Part shown: piece by piece, positions 42,713 through 52,407 of the stretch
Numbering within the stretch: the stretch's first letter is position 1
Layout of the letters: each line of letters opens with the position of its first letter
Source of the DNA: Streptomyces eurythermus
Lineage (GTDB): Bacteria > Actinomycetota > Actinomycetes > Streptomycetales > Streptomycetaceae
NCBI RefSeq assembly: GCF_014649115.1
Contig: NZ_BMSK01000006.1
Location: 39,367 to 103,366 of the forward strand
Reading direction: 5' to 3'
Length of the DNA: 64,000 nt
Position numbers and translations under genes: made by a program
The notes under the pieces: model-generated
The model's input: only the letters and a program-made list of their open reading frames with translations
Told to the model about the DNA's origin: nothing
The model's database searches: none

Positions 42713-45328
42713 ATGAACAGCTCTAGTCCATCCGGAGTCCTCTCCCGGCGTTTTCCTCCGGAGACGCGCAGTGCGCCGCTGGCCCGGCGGTTCGTGCGGT
42801 CGGCGTTGCGCGGTGTCGCGCAGGAGGTGGTGGACACCGCCGAGTTGCTGACCAGCGAGCTGGTGACCAACGCGGTGCTGCACGCGCGAACCGATGTGGA
42901 GGTGCGGATCTGGTCGCACGAGGGACAAGTGCGGGTGCGAGTCGGCGACGGACGGCCGGATCGTCCGCTCGTGCCGCGGGAGTCCAGGCCGTATGCCGGT
43001 ACGGGGCGGGGCCTTGCCGTGGTCGAGGAGCTGGCCTCCAGCCACGGGGCACACGTCGGGGAGGGCCGCAAGACGGTCTGGTTCGAGCTGTGGCCCAAGG
43101 CCCCGGTGCCGCCGACGTCCGGGTGGGAGTCCGTGCCCATGTGCGGGCGGACCGCGACCGTGACGCTGATCGACATGCCGTACATCCTGTTCCGCGCGGC
43201 ACAGCAGCACGGTGACGAGATGCTGCGCGAACTGATGTCGACCACACGCGTCGAGGAACATACCGGAGTGTCGGGCCCCGAGCTGCTCGTCGCCAACGAT
43301 GTGGCCAACGTGATCAGCGCGTGCATGACATCCGCACTGGAGGAGACGGTCACCAGCGGCGCCACGGTGACCCTGGACATCGCGTTCCCGTTGGACGCCG
43401 CGCCCGCCGTGGACACGTTGCGGCACGTCTTCGAACAAGGCGACGCGGCGGCACAGCTGGGGTCCCTGCTCACCCTCCCGGCTCCGCCGCACGTGCGGAG
43501 CCACTACGAATGGGTGCTCGACCAGCTGGTCACCCAACTCTCCGGAGGACCGCCCACCGCCTGGACACTGCTGCCCGGTGTACCGGACGCGACCTCCGTC
43601 GAACTGGCGCCGTGGGACGCCGGCGACGTGGAGGACAGCAATGTCCCGACGGTCGCCGCCGACGACGACGGCCGGATCATCGCGGCCAACGCCGCTCTGG
43701 CCGACCTGCTGGGATGGCAGACGGACGAACTGATCGGCAGACCGCTGACCGTGCTGATCCCCGCGCATCTGCGCGAGCGGCATCGCGCCGGGTTCACCGC
43801 GCTGCGGCTGACCGGCCGGTCCCGCATCATGGGCCGGTCCATCCCCCTGCCGGCGTTGCACCGCGACGGCAGCCTGGTCCCGGTGCGTCTGCACGTCCGC
43901 AGTCAGGAGGCGGTGGACGGCCGCACGGTACGGATCGGCCAGTTCATGCCCAGAGCGACGGCTCCCGGGGAGGACCGGCCGGTGTCGCGTCCCGGTGCCG
44001 GGCCCTCGGTGCGGCCGCATACCGGCGCGGCAGCGGCGCCGCGGGGCGGTGGTGAAAAGGCGACACGGTCCTGGGAGCGGTTGAGCCTGCTGGCCGACAC
44101 CACCAGTGCGCTGTCGAGCACACTCGACTTGCGCGAGGGACTGCGCCGGGTGTGCCACGTCCTCACCCGGCAGATGGCCGCCTGGTGCGTGGTCGACCTG
44201 CTCGGCGAGCACGGGGACGTCGAGCGGGTCTGCGTCGTCCACCGCGAGCCTCGGGCACTGAGCGCCGGGGTGGACCTCGGCAGGCTGCCCCCGGTGTCCG
44301 AGAACGCGCGAGGACCGCTGGCCCGGGTACTGAATGGCGCGGGACCCCTGCTGATCACCGACATCCCCTCACCGGACCAGGCGGAAAGCGCCCTGGACGC
44401 CCGGCAGCTGAGGCTGTTCGAGCAGCTGGACGCCGGCAGCACGATCATGGCGCCGCTGCGGGCCCGGCGCGAGGTGCTGGGCGCCCTGATCGTCGTACGT
44501 ACCGGCCACGACGACCCCTTCACCGAACAGGACGCGCTCCTCGTCGCCGACCTTGTGAAAGGCATCTCGCTGAGCGTCGACAACGCCCGCCTGCACCAGC
44601 ACACCCGCAACGCGGCCGAGCAGCTTCAACGTTCCCTTCTGCCCCGCCTCCCGCACATCCCGTCCATGGAGATCACCGCCCGCTACGCCCCGTCCAGTAC
44701 CACCGCCCAGGTCGGCGGCGACTGGTTCGACGCCTTCACCCTGCCCGACGGCGACACCGCCTTGGTCATCGGAGACGTGTCCGGGCATGATCTGAACGCC
44801 GCCGTGACGATGAGCCAACTGCGCAACATGCTCCGCGGCATCGCCGTCGACTGCCAGGACCGGCCCGCGGAGGTACTGCGCCGCCTCGACCTCGCGACCC
44901 TCACCCTGTACCCGCACTCCACCGCGACCTGCGCCTACGCCGTCGTCAAAGGCCCCGAGAACGGCCCATGGGAAGTGCACCACTCATCCGCCGGCCACCT
45001 CCCTCTGATCCTGACGTGTCCCGACGGCGACACCCACTACCTGGAATCCGCCTCGGGTCTCCTGATCGGCGTGGACAGCACCCTTCCCAGAACCACCGCC
45101 CGCGACCCGCTGCCGGCCCACTCCACCCTGCTCATGTTCACCGACGGCCTGATCGAACGCCCGGGAGAATCCCTCAGCGATGCCTTGGGCCGGCTGCGCC
45201 GGCACACCGCCGCCCTCGCCCAGGCACCCCTCGACGTCTTCTGCGACGAACTGGTCCTCAGCCTCGGCGCCGGTAGCACCGACGACATCGCCCTCCTCGC
45301 CCTGCGCCCCACCCCGCCGGGCGCCTGA
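42713..45328 (+). CDS. Multidomain PP2C/SpoIIE phosphatase with HATPase, PAS and GAF domains
   Basis: This is an 871-residue regulator of the sigma-factor partner-switching type. An RsbW-like HATPase domain (residues 1-130, ELVTNAVLHA at 49-58 and GTGRGLAVV at 96-104) comes first. A helical middle region follows (130-305), then PAS (310-410, IIAANAALADLLGWQTDELIGRPL), GAF (455-625) and a SpoIIE phosphatase (638-871, GGDWFDAF, IGDVSGHD, HSSAGHLPL, FTDGLIERPG, STDDIALLAL). It may thus both phosphorylate and dephosphorylate anti-sigma antagonists in response to a signal. ATG 42713 has only a distant AGAGGG. Confidence 0.9.
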   Translation: MNSSSPSGVLSRRFPPETRSAPLARRFVRSALRGVAQEVVDTAELLTSELVTNAVLHARTDVEVRIWSHEGQVRVRVGDGRPDRPLVPRESRPYAGTGRGLAVVEELASSHGAHVGEGRKTVWFELWPKAPVPPTSGWESVPMCGRTATVTLIDMPYILFRAAQQHGDEMLRELMSTTRVEEHTGVSGPELLVANDVANVISACMTSALEETVTSGATVTLDIAFPLDAAPAVDTLRHVFEQGDAAAQLGSLLTLPAPPHVRSHYEWVLDQLVTQLSGGPPTAWTLLPGVPDATSVELAPWDAGDVEDSNVPTVAADDDGRIIAANAALADLLGWQTDELIGRPLTVLIPAHLRERHRAGFTALRLTGRSRIMGRSIPLPALHRDGSLVPVRLHVRSQEAVDGRTVRIGQFMPRATAPGEDRPVSRPGAGPSVRPHTGAAAAPRGGGEKATRSWERLSLLADTTSALSSTLDLREGLRRVCHVLTRQMAAWCVVDLLGEHGDVERVCVVHREPRALSAGVDLGRLPPVSENARGPLARVLNGAGPLLITDIPSPDQAESALDARQLRLFEQLDAGSTIMAPLRARREVLGALIVVRTGHDDPFTEQDALLVADLVKGISLSVDNARLHQHTRNAAEQLQRSLLPRLPHIPSMEITARYAPSSTTAQVGGDWFDAFTLPDGDTALVIGDVSGHDLNAAVTMSQLRNMLRGIAVDCQDRPAEVLRRLDLATLTLYPHSTATCAYAVVKGPENGPWEVHHSSAGHLPLILTCPDGDTHYLESASGLLIGVDSTLPRTTARDPLPAHSTLLMFTDGLIERPGESLSDALGRLRRHTAALAQAPLDVFCDELVLSLGAGSTDDIALLALRPTPPGA

Positions 45329-45413
45329 CCGGCAGCCGACCCGTGGCGGAGCCCTCGCACGCCGTTCCCACCGGGAAGCTGGTCGTGGACGCCCGCAAGG
45401 ACCGCCGTTCGCG

Positions 45414-46166
45414 TCACGTGCCCTCGCGGCGATCGTGCACCCGTCCGAGCCTGCGGCCCAGCAGCAGGTAACCGGCCAATGCCCCGGAGGTGTTGAGGAT
45501 GACATCGTCCACGTCGAAGACCCGTCCGGTGACCAGGGAACCCTGGGCCATCTCGACCAGCAGCATCACCGTGGCGGTCGACAGCATCACCCGCCAGAAC
45601 CCCCGGGCCCCCGGGGCGAGCACCGGCAGCAGTATCCCGAACGGCACGCCCAGCAGGAGGTTGCCCCCTATCTGCTTGACGGCGTCCCGCAGGTCAGGCT
45701 GGTCCAGATAGGCTTTGAGGGAGCGGCCGGGGTGCAGATTGCTGTGCGCCAGGGAAGCCGAGGCCGGGGACGGCTCCAGGGTGATCTTGGCCAGTACGGC
45801 GGCGAAGGCGACCATGAAGACGAAGGCGCAGAGCATCGCCAATGCCCGTACCGGCCACGGGAGCACGTGCCGACGGCGGGAGCGGCGGGCCGTCGTTTCC
45901 TCGACGGCCCTCGCCGCGGAGGCCGCACGGGCGTCGCCCGCCCTGCCCGCCCTCGTGCCCCGGGCACGGCCGCCCCACCGCCGTGCCCACACCCTCGGGA
46001 ACAGTCCGCCGTTCCCGGTCGCCTTCGTCAGCGGATTTCTGTCGGTGACCTCAGGAACATGTGCCTCCGACCTGGTCCGGCCCCGCAGGCCGAACCTGGC
46101 AAGGGGACTCGTTCGGGGCGCGCGGCCGCGAGAGGCCGCGCGTGAGGACGAGGCGAGGCGGGTCAT
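45414..46166 (-). CDS. VanZ-like membrane protein with long basic N-terminus
   Basis: This 250-residue protein starts at ATG 46166, five bases after GGAGG. The first 100 residues are Arg-rich and look unstructured. Four hydrophobic segments follow, with the VanZ signature QIGGNLLLGVPFGILLPVL and the VEMAQ-x-RVFDVDDVILNTSGALAGYLL end (Glu and Asp in membrane). VanZ proteins are tied to low-level teicoplanin resistance, but most relatives have unknown roles. No van genes are nearby. Confidence 0.85.
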   Translation of the reverse strand: MTRLASSSRAASRGRAPRTSPLARFGLRGRTRSEAHVPEVTDRNPLTKATGNGGLFPRVWARRWGGRARGTRAGRAGDARAASAARAVEETTARRSRRRHVLPWPVRALAMLCAFVFMVAFAAVLAKITLEPSPASASLAHSNLHPGRSLKAYLDQPDLRDAVKQIGGNLLLGVPFGILLPVLAPGARGFWRVMLSTATVMLLVEMAQGSLVTGRVFDVDDVILNTSGALAGYLLLGRRLGRVHDRREGT

Positions 46167-46740
46167 TCGGTCCTCCAGTCGTCAAGGACCCTGCGTCGTA
46201 AGGTGGTTGTCCGCGGGGCCGGCGGCTCGTGCCGGCGGTCGTCATCTGGAGAGTTGCGCACCCCCTCGGATCCGGGGGGAATGCAGCGGGCTCGTCGGCG
46301 TACAGGGTGCGGGTGCCGTGCGGGGCGTCCGGCGGGCACTCGGCGGCCTTCTCCGGGTCGACGACGACCTCGAACGTGCGGTTCGGCTGCGGCGAACAGC
46401 AGTACTCGCGCCGGTCCCGAGGCGGTCACCGTCGTCGCCCATCGGGGCACGAACGGACGGGAAGCGGTCATCCGGCAGCCCCTCCTTCCTGTCCTCCGGA
46501 TGCCCCGATTCCGTACCGGACACGCGGCACGGAGGAACTGATGCGGAGGAGGCTCCGCGGCCTGTGACGATGCCGACGACACCCGGCCGTTCACGGCAAG
46601 AAGGCCGTCGGTACGCCTGCGGCGCTGGACCGACGTGCCGTGCCCGGCGGCCCCGCGCCGGTGTCAGGGTTTCCGGGTGACCACCGAAGTCACCGGACGG
46701 GCCGTCATGCCGCGTCCGGCGTCTCCGCCGGACGACAACA
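46167..46740 (-). pseudogene. Gene-poor stretch with a possible decayed gene
   Basis: No complete gene is visible. On the minus strand, 46415 to about 46290 encodes RREYCCSPQPNRTFEVVVDP followed by EKAAECPPDAPHGTRTLYADEP, which has normal codon use and four Cys. A stop lies just upstream and no start codon is available. I take it as a 3' remnant of an unidentified protein; the other frames here are shadow-like. Confidence 0.3.
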
Positions 46741-46778
46741 CCGTGTCGGCAGACCAGGGATCCGGCCTGCCGACACGG
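46741..46778 (-). terminator. Perfect 12-bp hairpin after the CsbD-like gene
   Basis: CCGTGTCGGCAG (46741-46752) pairs with CTGCCGACACGG (46767-46778) without mismatch around a 14-base loop. It begins 14 bases beyond the CsbD-like stop on the minus strand. Confidence 0.8.
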
Positions 46779-46791
46779 CGTGGGGAGCCGG

Positions 46792-46965
46792 TCAGCGGCG
46801 ACCGGTCTCCTTGAGCGACTCCTTGTTCTCGCGGGCCTTTCCCACGGCCTCGGCGGCGCCGCCCTTGGCGACCAGCTTGTTGTTTCCGATGGCCCGTCCG
46901 GCCGCCTGCGCGATCTTGCCGACGGCCTGCTCGGCCTTGGCCCGCGCCTTCTCACTGGCGGTCAT
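46792..46965 (-). CDS. CsbD-like small stress protein
   Basis: This is a 57-residue Ala/Lys-rich helical protein, MTASEKARAKAEQAVGKIAQ to KESLKETGRR. It includes the KAEQAVGKIAQAAGRAIGNNKLVAKG segment of CsbD/YjbJ-type proteins, which are induced by general stress. The start is ATG 46965 with AAGGG seven bases upstream. It is followed by a perfect terminator hairpin, so it is a single-gene unit. A longer frame from 47031 lacks a ribosome site. Confidence 0.82.
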   Translation of the reverse strand: MTASEKARAKAEQAVGKIAQAAGRAIGNNKLVAKGGAAEAVGKARENKESLKETGRR

Positions 46966-47210
46966 GGTCAACCCTTCTTCCGTCTCGGCAAGTCGTTCCG
47001 GCTGGCGTATGACCCCGCACGGCGCAGGCAAACCCGAATCGCGGATCCGCGACCGCGTGATCGGCAGGGTGCCGCTGTGGTGCGGCGACTGCCCGGAAGG
47101 GGGAACCGCGCGCGGCGTGCGTATGCCCCGTCCACGCGTGAAGTTAACTCGCTTTCTGTGTGCTTGTAGTGGTGAGGTAAGGGCATCCGGTGGCCAGGAG
47201 GTTGATAACG

Positions 47211-47381
47211 ATGGTTCCCCTGCTTCTGGTTCTTCTGCTGGCCCTGATCCTCTTCGGCGCGGGTTTCGCGCTGAAGGCGCTCTGGTGGATCGCGGTGATC
47301 GTGCTGGTGCTGTGGCTCCTGGGCTTCGTCGTGCGGTCCGCGGACAGTACGGGCCGCAAGGGACGCTGGTACCGCTGGTAG
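47211..47381 (+). CDS. Small hydrophobic membrane peptide
   Basis: This 56-residue protein begins MVPLLLVLLLALILFGAGFA, continues with a second hydrophobic stretch (LWWIAVIVLVLWLLGFVV) and ends in a basic tail (RKGRWYRW). Such hydrophobic proteins are common in Streptomyces. The start is ATG 47211 with AGGAGG nine bases upstream; GTG 47190 overlaps that site and is unlikely. It faces away from the CsbD-like gene 245 bases off; both may belong to a stress regulon. A strong terminator follows. Confidence 0.8.
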   Translation: MVPLLLVLLLALILFGAGFALKALWWIAVIVLVLWLLGFVVRSADSTGRKGRWYRW

Positions 47382-47420
47382 GTACCGGCGCACGGCGCGA
47401 GAAGCGCGGTTCACAGTGAA

Positions 47421-47457
47421 CGACGGGGTCCGGCCGGTGACGGCCGGACCCCGCGTC
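47421..47457 (+). terminator. GC-rich terminator hairpin
   Basis: GGGGTCCGGCCG (47425-47436) pairs perfectly with CGGCCGGACCCC (47441-47452) around GTGA, with further CGAC/GTCG pairing outside. It lies 40 bases after the hydrophobic peptide gene. Confidence 0.85.
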
Positions 47458-47604
47458 GTGCGAGAGGGCCCGCCCTGCCCGACGACCGGGCGCATGCGGC
47501 GTGTCAAACGCCCCACGGGGTACGTGTGTACTACACCGGCCCCGCGGAAGCAGCGGTGGGAACCCTGCGCCTCCTGGCTCAGCGGGGCCGGTTCCTGCCG
47601 CAGT

Positions 47605-47735
47605 CGGCTCGGGGGTTCCGCGTCCAGGGCAGCGTCGACCGCTTGTGTGACGCCCAGCGGCCTCGGCGCCGGACTGGGCAAGCAGCGCGGTGAAGACCTT
47701 CTCCCACGTGCCGTCGACGGCCCACTTCCGCAGCC
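47605..47735 (-). pseudogene. Relic of a second IS5-family transposase
   Basis: Read from 47735 downward on the minus strand, the sequence gives LRKWAVDGTWEKVFTALLAQ, which is nearly the same as residues RLRMWAVDGTWERVFTTLMAQ of the intact IS5 transposase next door but in opposite orientation. It then loses similarity (SGAEAAGRHTSG). The intact element sits exactly at its upstream end, so the newer IS landed in or beside an older one. Confidence 0.75.
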
Positions 47736-47739
47736 CTAG

Positions 47740-48637
47740 GCAGTTTCGTTTGGATCGGTTGGTCGTTGGGTCCGGGTGTGCCGTTAACAGATGCGCAGTG
47801 GGCGCGGATCGAGCCGTTGCTCCCGGACCGCACGCCGAAGCGGGGTGGTCGGTGGCGGGACCACCGTGAGGTGATCGACGCCATCGCCTTCAAGTTCCAG
47901 ACCGGAACGCAGTGGGTCCACTTGCCGGAGAAGTACGGCAACTGGCGAGGCGTCTACAACCGGCTGCGGATGTGGGCCGTCGACGGCACCTGGGAGCGGG
48001 TGTTCACCACCCTGATGGCCCAGGCCGACGCCGATGAAGACCTCGGCTGGGCCGTGTCCGTCGACTCCACGATCGTGCGAGCTCACCAGCACGCGGCGGG
48101 GGCCCGCAAAAAGGGGCCCCGGCCGGCGAACCGGCCGACCACGCCATCGGCCGGTCCCGCGGTGGGCTGACGACCAAGATCCACTTGGCCGCCGATGCCC
48201 GCTGCCGGCCCCTCGCGTTCGTTCTCACCGCCGGACAGGCAGGCGATGCACCGGCCTTCACCGACGTCATGGCCCACCTGCGTGTTCCCCGCCGGCGCGG
48301 ACGCCCTCGCACCAGGCCGGACATGGTCCTGGCGGACAAGGCCTATTCCTCCCGCGCGATCCGCAGCCACCTGCGCAAACGCGGCATTCGGGCAGTGATC
48401 CCGACCCCGGCGGATCAGCGTGACCACCGGCTGCGGCGAGGCAGCCGGGGCGGCAGACCGCCAGCCTTCGACCGTGAGGCCTACAAGCAGCGCAATACCG
48501 TCGAGCGGTGCATCAACCGCCTCAAGCAGTGGCGCGGCATCGCCACCCGCTATGAGAAGACAGCCACCATCTACCTGGCCGGACTCCACATCGCAGGCAT
48601 CTTCCTGTGGTCCGCCCGCTGATCCAAACGAAACCGC
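47740..48637 (+). mobile_element. IS5-family insertion sequence (IS427-like), complete
   Basis: The 898-bp element is bounded by inverted repeats GCAGTTTCGTTTGGATC (47740-47756) and GATCCAAACGAAACCGC (48621-48637), 16 of 17 matching. It is flanked by CTAG on both sides (47736-47739 and 48638-48641), a 4-bp target duplication. It carries one transposase read by -1 frameshifting. Near-perfect ends and intact frames indicate recent insertion. Confidence 0.92.
47766..48622 (+). CDS. IS5-family transposase read with a -1 frameshift
   Basis: The first frame (47766-48170) encodes the N-terminal domain (LTDAQWARIEPLLPD, MWAVDGTWERVF) and the first catalytic Asp in VSVDSTIVRAH. At 48108-48116 the sequence AAAAAGGGG allows a -1 slip. 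The second frame then continues GAPAGEPADHAIGRSRGGLTTKIHLAADARC, with the second Asp in VLADKAYSS and the Glu in NTVERCINRLKQWRGIATRYEK. The combined product is about 285 residues with a full DDE triad. Frameshift-made transposases of this kind are known in the IS427 group. Confidence 0.88.
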
Positions 48638-49543
48638 CTAGGTGTCGTCGGGCCGCGCGCCGCGGGTGGCGCCCGCCGAGGCGGCCACCACGCACAGCAC
48701 CGCGATCCACTGCGTCCAGTGCAGCGACTCCTGGAGGACGACCAGGCCGATGAGGGCCGCCATCGCCGGTTCCAGGCTCATCAGGATCCCGAACACATGC
48801 GGCGGGACCTTGCGGAGTGCTTCCAGGTCGAGCGAGTACGGGATCACCGACGACAGCAGTGCCACACCGAGGCCCGCTGCCAGGATCCAGGGCCGTGCCA
48901 GCGCCGTTCCGCTGTCGGCCACGCCGAACGGCACGGCCACCAGGGCCGCGACGGCCATGCCCAGAGCCAGGCCGTGGCCCTCCGTGGTGTGGCGGCCCAG
49001 CGCCGCGCCGACCAGGATGTACAGGCCCCAGCACGTTCCCGCCGCGAGGGCGAACAGCAGACCGACGAGATCGAGGTCGCCGCCTCCCTCCATCAGCAGG
49101 ACCACACCGCCCGCCGCGAGCAGGGCCCACAGCGCGTCCAGCCAGCGCCTGGACCCGGCCAGCGCCACCGCCAGTGGTCCGAGGAACTCGGTGGTGACCG
49201 CGATCCCCAGGGGAACGCGGGCCAGCGCCAGGTAGAAGCACAGGTTCATCAGGCCGAGCGTCACGCCGTAGCCGAGTACCACCGCCCAGGTGCGGCGAGG
49301 GAGGCGCAGCGACGGCCGCCACAGCAGCATCAGCACCGCCGCCGCGAAGAACAGGCGCAACGCGACCGTTCCGAAGCTGCCCACCGCGTCGAACAGGTGC
49401 TTGGCCAGGGCCGAGCCCACCTGAACGCTGACTACACCGAGCAGCACCAGGGCGGTTGGCGGGATCGCGCCGAAGCCGCGTCCGGCCAGTGCCGTCAAGG
49501 AGGACCGGGGGGACGGGCGGCGTTCCGCCCCGTCGACGCTCAT
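48638..49543 (-). CDS. EamA/RhtA-type metabolite exporter
   Basis: This is a 301-residue protein of ten hydrophobic segments in two EamA repeats (ALVLLGVVSVQVGSALAKHLF first; AAGTCWGLYILVGAALG second). It has LRKVPPHVFGILMSLEPAMAALIGLVVL and LHWTQWIAVLCVVAAS at the end, close to the threonine/homoserine exporter RhtA. The stop TAG is part of the CTAG target site of the adjacent IS, so the C-terminus is intact. The start is taken as ATG 49543; GTG 49552 is possible. Confidence 0.88.
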   Translation of the reverse strand: MSVDGAERRPSPRSSLTALAGRGFGAIPPTALVLLGVVSVQVGSALAKHLFDAVGSFGTVALRLFFAAAVLMLLWRPSLRLPRRTWAVVLGYGVTLGLMNLCFYLALARVPLGIAVTTEFLGPLAVALAGSRRWLDALWALLAAGGVVLLMEGGGDLDLVGLLFALAAGTCWGLYILVGAALGRHTTEGHGLALGMAVAALVAVPFGVADSGTALARPWILAAGLGVALLSSVIPYSLDLEALRKVPPHVFGILMSLEPAMAALIGLVVLQESLHWTQWIAVLCVVAASAGATRGARPDDT

Positions 49544-49646
49544 GGTGGCCACGCGTGGATTATGGACGCCCCGGTGTCGCGCGGCACCTGATTTTCCCGG
49601 TGCCGGATCGCCGCGGCACGATGGCGGCCCTCCCTGCCGATTCCCG

Positions 49647-50069
49647 TCAGTTTCCTTCCCGTTGGTCCGCCGACGGAGCGCACGGCGCCCGGTGCCGCTG
49701 GTCTCCGGCCGCTTCGAACGCGAGGTACTTCGCGGACTTCTCGGCCAGTACGGCGGCGAAGAACGCGGGCGCCTCCTCGCCCAGCATCCGGTACAGCGAC
49801 ACCAGGCTGGTGATCGCGGTGTCCGCGACTTCCTCCTGCACCTGCCGCCATGTGTGGCTCCGGCCTTTTCTGGGGTTGGTGCCCCAGGCGCCGATCACCG
49901 CCTGCGCGGTCTCGCCGGCCTCCTCGGAGATCTTGAGCGCTTGCAGCGTCCACTGCTGCTCCGGCGTCATCCCGCGCTCGGTGTCCAGGCTGGTGAAGAG
50001 CGCGGCCAGGCGGCCGATGTCGTCCCATGGCGGTGAGTCCGAGGGAAGGGGTCCTTCGGGGATGCTCAT
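49647..50069 (-). CDS. MazG-like nucleotide pyrophosphohydrolase
   Basis: This 140-residue all-helical protein has the MazG metal-binding pattern: ISEEAGETAQAV (ExxE) and later EEVADTAITSLVSL (ExxxD). Such enzymes cleave noncanonical NTPs to NMP and pyrophosphate. The length fits the small MazG-like group. The ATG at 50069 is preceded by AAGGAG at 11 bases. The gene stands alone. Confidence 0.78.
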   Translation of the reverse strand: MSIPEGPLPSDSPPWDDIGRLAALFTSLDTERGMTPEQQWTLQALKISEEAGETAQAVIGAWGTNPRKGRSHTWRQVQEEVADTAITSLVSLYRMLGEEAPAFFAAVLAEKSAKYLAFEAAGDQRHRAPCAPSADQREGN

Positions 50070-50246
50070 AGGGTTTCGCACTCCTTGGAGTTCCGCCGGC
50101 TCGGGGCCGGACACGCGGTCATGATGGCAGGCTGCCACTGCCGCCACGATTCGATGCGCGGCGCACACCTCTGCCGCCTCACCACCGCCCCGAGGGCGTG
50201 GCCCGGAGTGGGCGACGGCCCCCGCGCACGCGGCCGGTGCGATCGG

Positions 50247-51407
50247 TCAGCGGACGCGGCGCAGGGCCTCCGGCGTGAGATCGGCGAGGGTGGGATAGCC
50301 GTCGACGGCCATGAGGAGGTCGGTCTCGGCGAGCAAGGCGCGCAGGACGTGGACGATGCCGTCGGTGCCGCCGAGGGCCGCGCCGTAGGCGCACGGGCGG
50401 CCGATGCCCACGGCCGTGGCGCCCAGGGCGATGGCCTTGACGACGTCGGCGCCGGTACGCACCCCGGAGTCGAACAGCACGGGCAAGCCGTCGGCGGCCT
50501 CGACCACGGCGGGCAGGGCGTCGAGCGCGGGCAGGCCGCCATTGGCCTGTCGGCCACCGTGGTTGGAACAGTAGACGCCGTCCACACCGCCGTCCTTCGC
50601 GCGGCGGACGTCGTCGGGGTGGCAGATTCCCTTGAGAATCAGCGGCAGATCGGTCATCGACCGCAGCCAGGGCAGGTCGGCCCAGGTGAGCGGGTTGCCG
50701 AAGAGCCGCACCCAGTGCATGACGGCGGCCGCCGGATCGTCCTCGGGGGACTTGGCGAGCCGGGAGCGGAACACCGGGTCGGATAAGTAGTTGGCCAGGC
50801 AGTGACCGCGTAGCTGGGGGAAGTTGGCGGCCGCCAGATCGCGCGGTCGCCACCCGGGGATCCAGGTGTCGAGGGTGACCACGATGCCCCGGAACCCGGC
50901 GGCCTCCGCCCGGCGCACCAGGCTCTCGGCCACCTCCCGGTCGGTGGGCGTGTAGAGCTGGAAGAAGCCCGGGGTGTCGCCGAACTCGGGGGCCACCTCC
51001 TCCATCGGGTCGACCGTGAGGGTGGAGGCGACCATGGGCACGCCGGTACGGGCGGCGGCCCGCGCGGCGGCGAGATCGCCGTGGCCGTCCTGGGCGCACA
51101 GCCCGATCACCCCGACCGGCGCCATGAACAGCGGCGTGGCCAGCCGCATGCCGAACAGGTCCACCGACAGGTCGCGTCGGGTGGGGCTCACCATCATCCG
51201 CGGCACGAGTCCCCACCCCTCGAACGCGGTGACGTTCGCCCGCTGGGTGTGCTCGTCGCCGGCGCCGCCGGCCACGTACGAGCGCACCGACGGCGACATC
51301 GCCGCCTGGGCCCGTGCTTCGAGGTCCGCGTAGGTCATCGGCAGGCTGGGCACCTCTCCGCGCAGCCCGTCGAGGTAGATCTCGTACTGGTAGTCGGCGT
51401 AGGACAT
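50247..51407 (-). CDS. FMN-dependent alpha-hydroxy-acid oxidase (lactate 2-monooxygenase-like)
   Basis: This 386-residue flavoenzyme of the LldD/glycolate oxidase family would oxidise an L-2-hydroxy acid. Visible landmarks are [50 protein letters not shown], the Lys in LILKGI, the active-site His in YCSNHGGRQ, and [29 protein letters not shown]. The insertion around [22 protein letters not shown] is typical of lactate 2-monooxygenase. The start is ATG 51407 with GGGGAG upstream. Confidence 0.9.
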   Translation of the reverse strand: MSYADYQYEIYLDGLRGEVPSLPMTYADLEARAQAAMSPSVRSYVAGGAGDEHTQRANVTAFEGWGLVPRMMVSPTRRDLSVDLFGMRLATPLFMAPVGVIGLCAQDGHGDLAAARAAARTGVPMVASTLTVDPMEEVAPEFGDTPGFFQLYTPTDREVAESLVRRAEAAGFRGIVVTLDTWIPGWRPRDLAAANFPQLRGHCLANYLSDPVFRSRLAKSPEDDPAAAVMHWVRLFGNPLTWADLPWLRSMTDLPLILKGICHPDDVRRAKDGGVDGVYCSNHGGRQANGGLPALDALPAVVEAADGLPVLFDSGVRTGADVVKAIALGATAVGIGRPCAYGAALGGTDGIVHVLRALLAETDLLMAVDGYPTLADLTPEALRRVR

Positions 51408-51639
51408 GTATCCGGCTCCCCGGTGCTTCGCTGTTTCCGGTACGACCCGTCGGCACGGGCCTCGAGCCCCACAGCGGAAGCAACGGCCCCACAGACCCAC
51501 GGAACGCAGAATTCCCGCCCAACATATGCTCCGCACGCGGGAATCGGCGAAGCCTCTCGGCGAGGACGACCTGACGCCGGTCCACGTCCTCCAGCTCCGG
51601 CCCCGGACTTTCCACGACGGTTGATCGCGCCGGCGGCGC

Positions 51640-52257
51640 ATGCCAGGCTCGTGCCTCGTGACCGGTGATGCCGCGAAGGAATACCTGCACAATGATCTGC
51701 GCCTGGCGCGGGAGGTGATGCTCCGCAAGCTCGACGGACTCGGCGAGTACGACGTGCGCCGCCCCCTGACCTCGACGGGGACCAACCTTCTCGGTCTGGT
51801 CAAGCACCTGTCGGTCTGGGAGTCCCGGTACTTCGGGGAGGTCTTCGACCGGCCGTTTCCCGAGCCGCTGCCCCGATGGGACGACCTGGGGGAGCGCGGC
51901 ACCGACCTGTGGGTCACCGAGCACGAGACGCGTGAGGAGATCACCGGCCGTTACCGCCGCGTGTGGCAGCACTCGGACGCCACGATCGACACGCTTTCCC
52001 TCGACTCCCCGGGCCATGTGCCCTGGTGGCCCCGCCCCCGCGTGACGCTGTTCAACATCCTGGTCCACATGCTCACCGAGACCAGCCGGCACGCCGGGCA
52101 CGCCGACATCCTGCGTGAGCAACTGGACGGGTCGACAGGTACCACAGTCCCCTCGGCGGCTCCCCAGCAGGACGCGGCCCACTGGGAAGCCCATCGCGCG
52201 AGGATAGAGCGAGCCGCCCGAGCAGCCGCCGCCGGCCCGGTCGCCAGTACGAGCTGA
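51640..52257 (+). CDS. DinB-family (DUF664) protein
   Basis: This is a 205-residue four-helix protein of the DinB/YfiT fold. The metal-binding His residues are visible: [13 protein letters not shown] and [25 protein letters not shown]. Members include thiol-dependent transferases such as mycothiol-linked enzymes; which reaction applies here is unknown. The start could be ATG 51640 or GTG 51658. No partner gene is evident. Confidence 0.85.
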   Translation: MPGSCLVTGDAAKEYLHNDLRLAREVMLRKLDGLGEYDVRRPLTSTGTNLLGLVKHLSVWESRYFGEVFDRPFPEPLPRWDDLGERGTDLWVTEHETREEITGRYRRVWQHSDATIDTLSLDSPGHVPWWPRPRVTLFNILVHMLTETSRHAGHADILREQLDGSTGTTVPSAAPQQDAAHWEAHRARIERAARAAAAGPVASTS

Positions 52258-52407
52258 TGTAGTGTCAGATACCCATGCCGCAGCCTCCATTGCGGCCCCC
52301 TTGACCCCCGGATAGATTCCCTGCTCGCCAAGTCGTTCGGGGCGAGTGGTGCCGGGGCCGGTCAAGAACCGAACGTGCCGGTTCCGGTGGTGGCGAGGAG
52401 GGGGCAC

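Noticed and set aside
45414..46166. Glycopeptide resistance cluster
   Set aside because: Only a VanZ-like protein is present; no VanHAX or VanRS genes are nearby.
46242..46955. SsgA-like or other full-length protein on the minus strand
   Set aside because: No frame shows a continuous domain; only a short Cys-containing segment looks coding.
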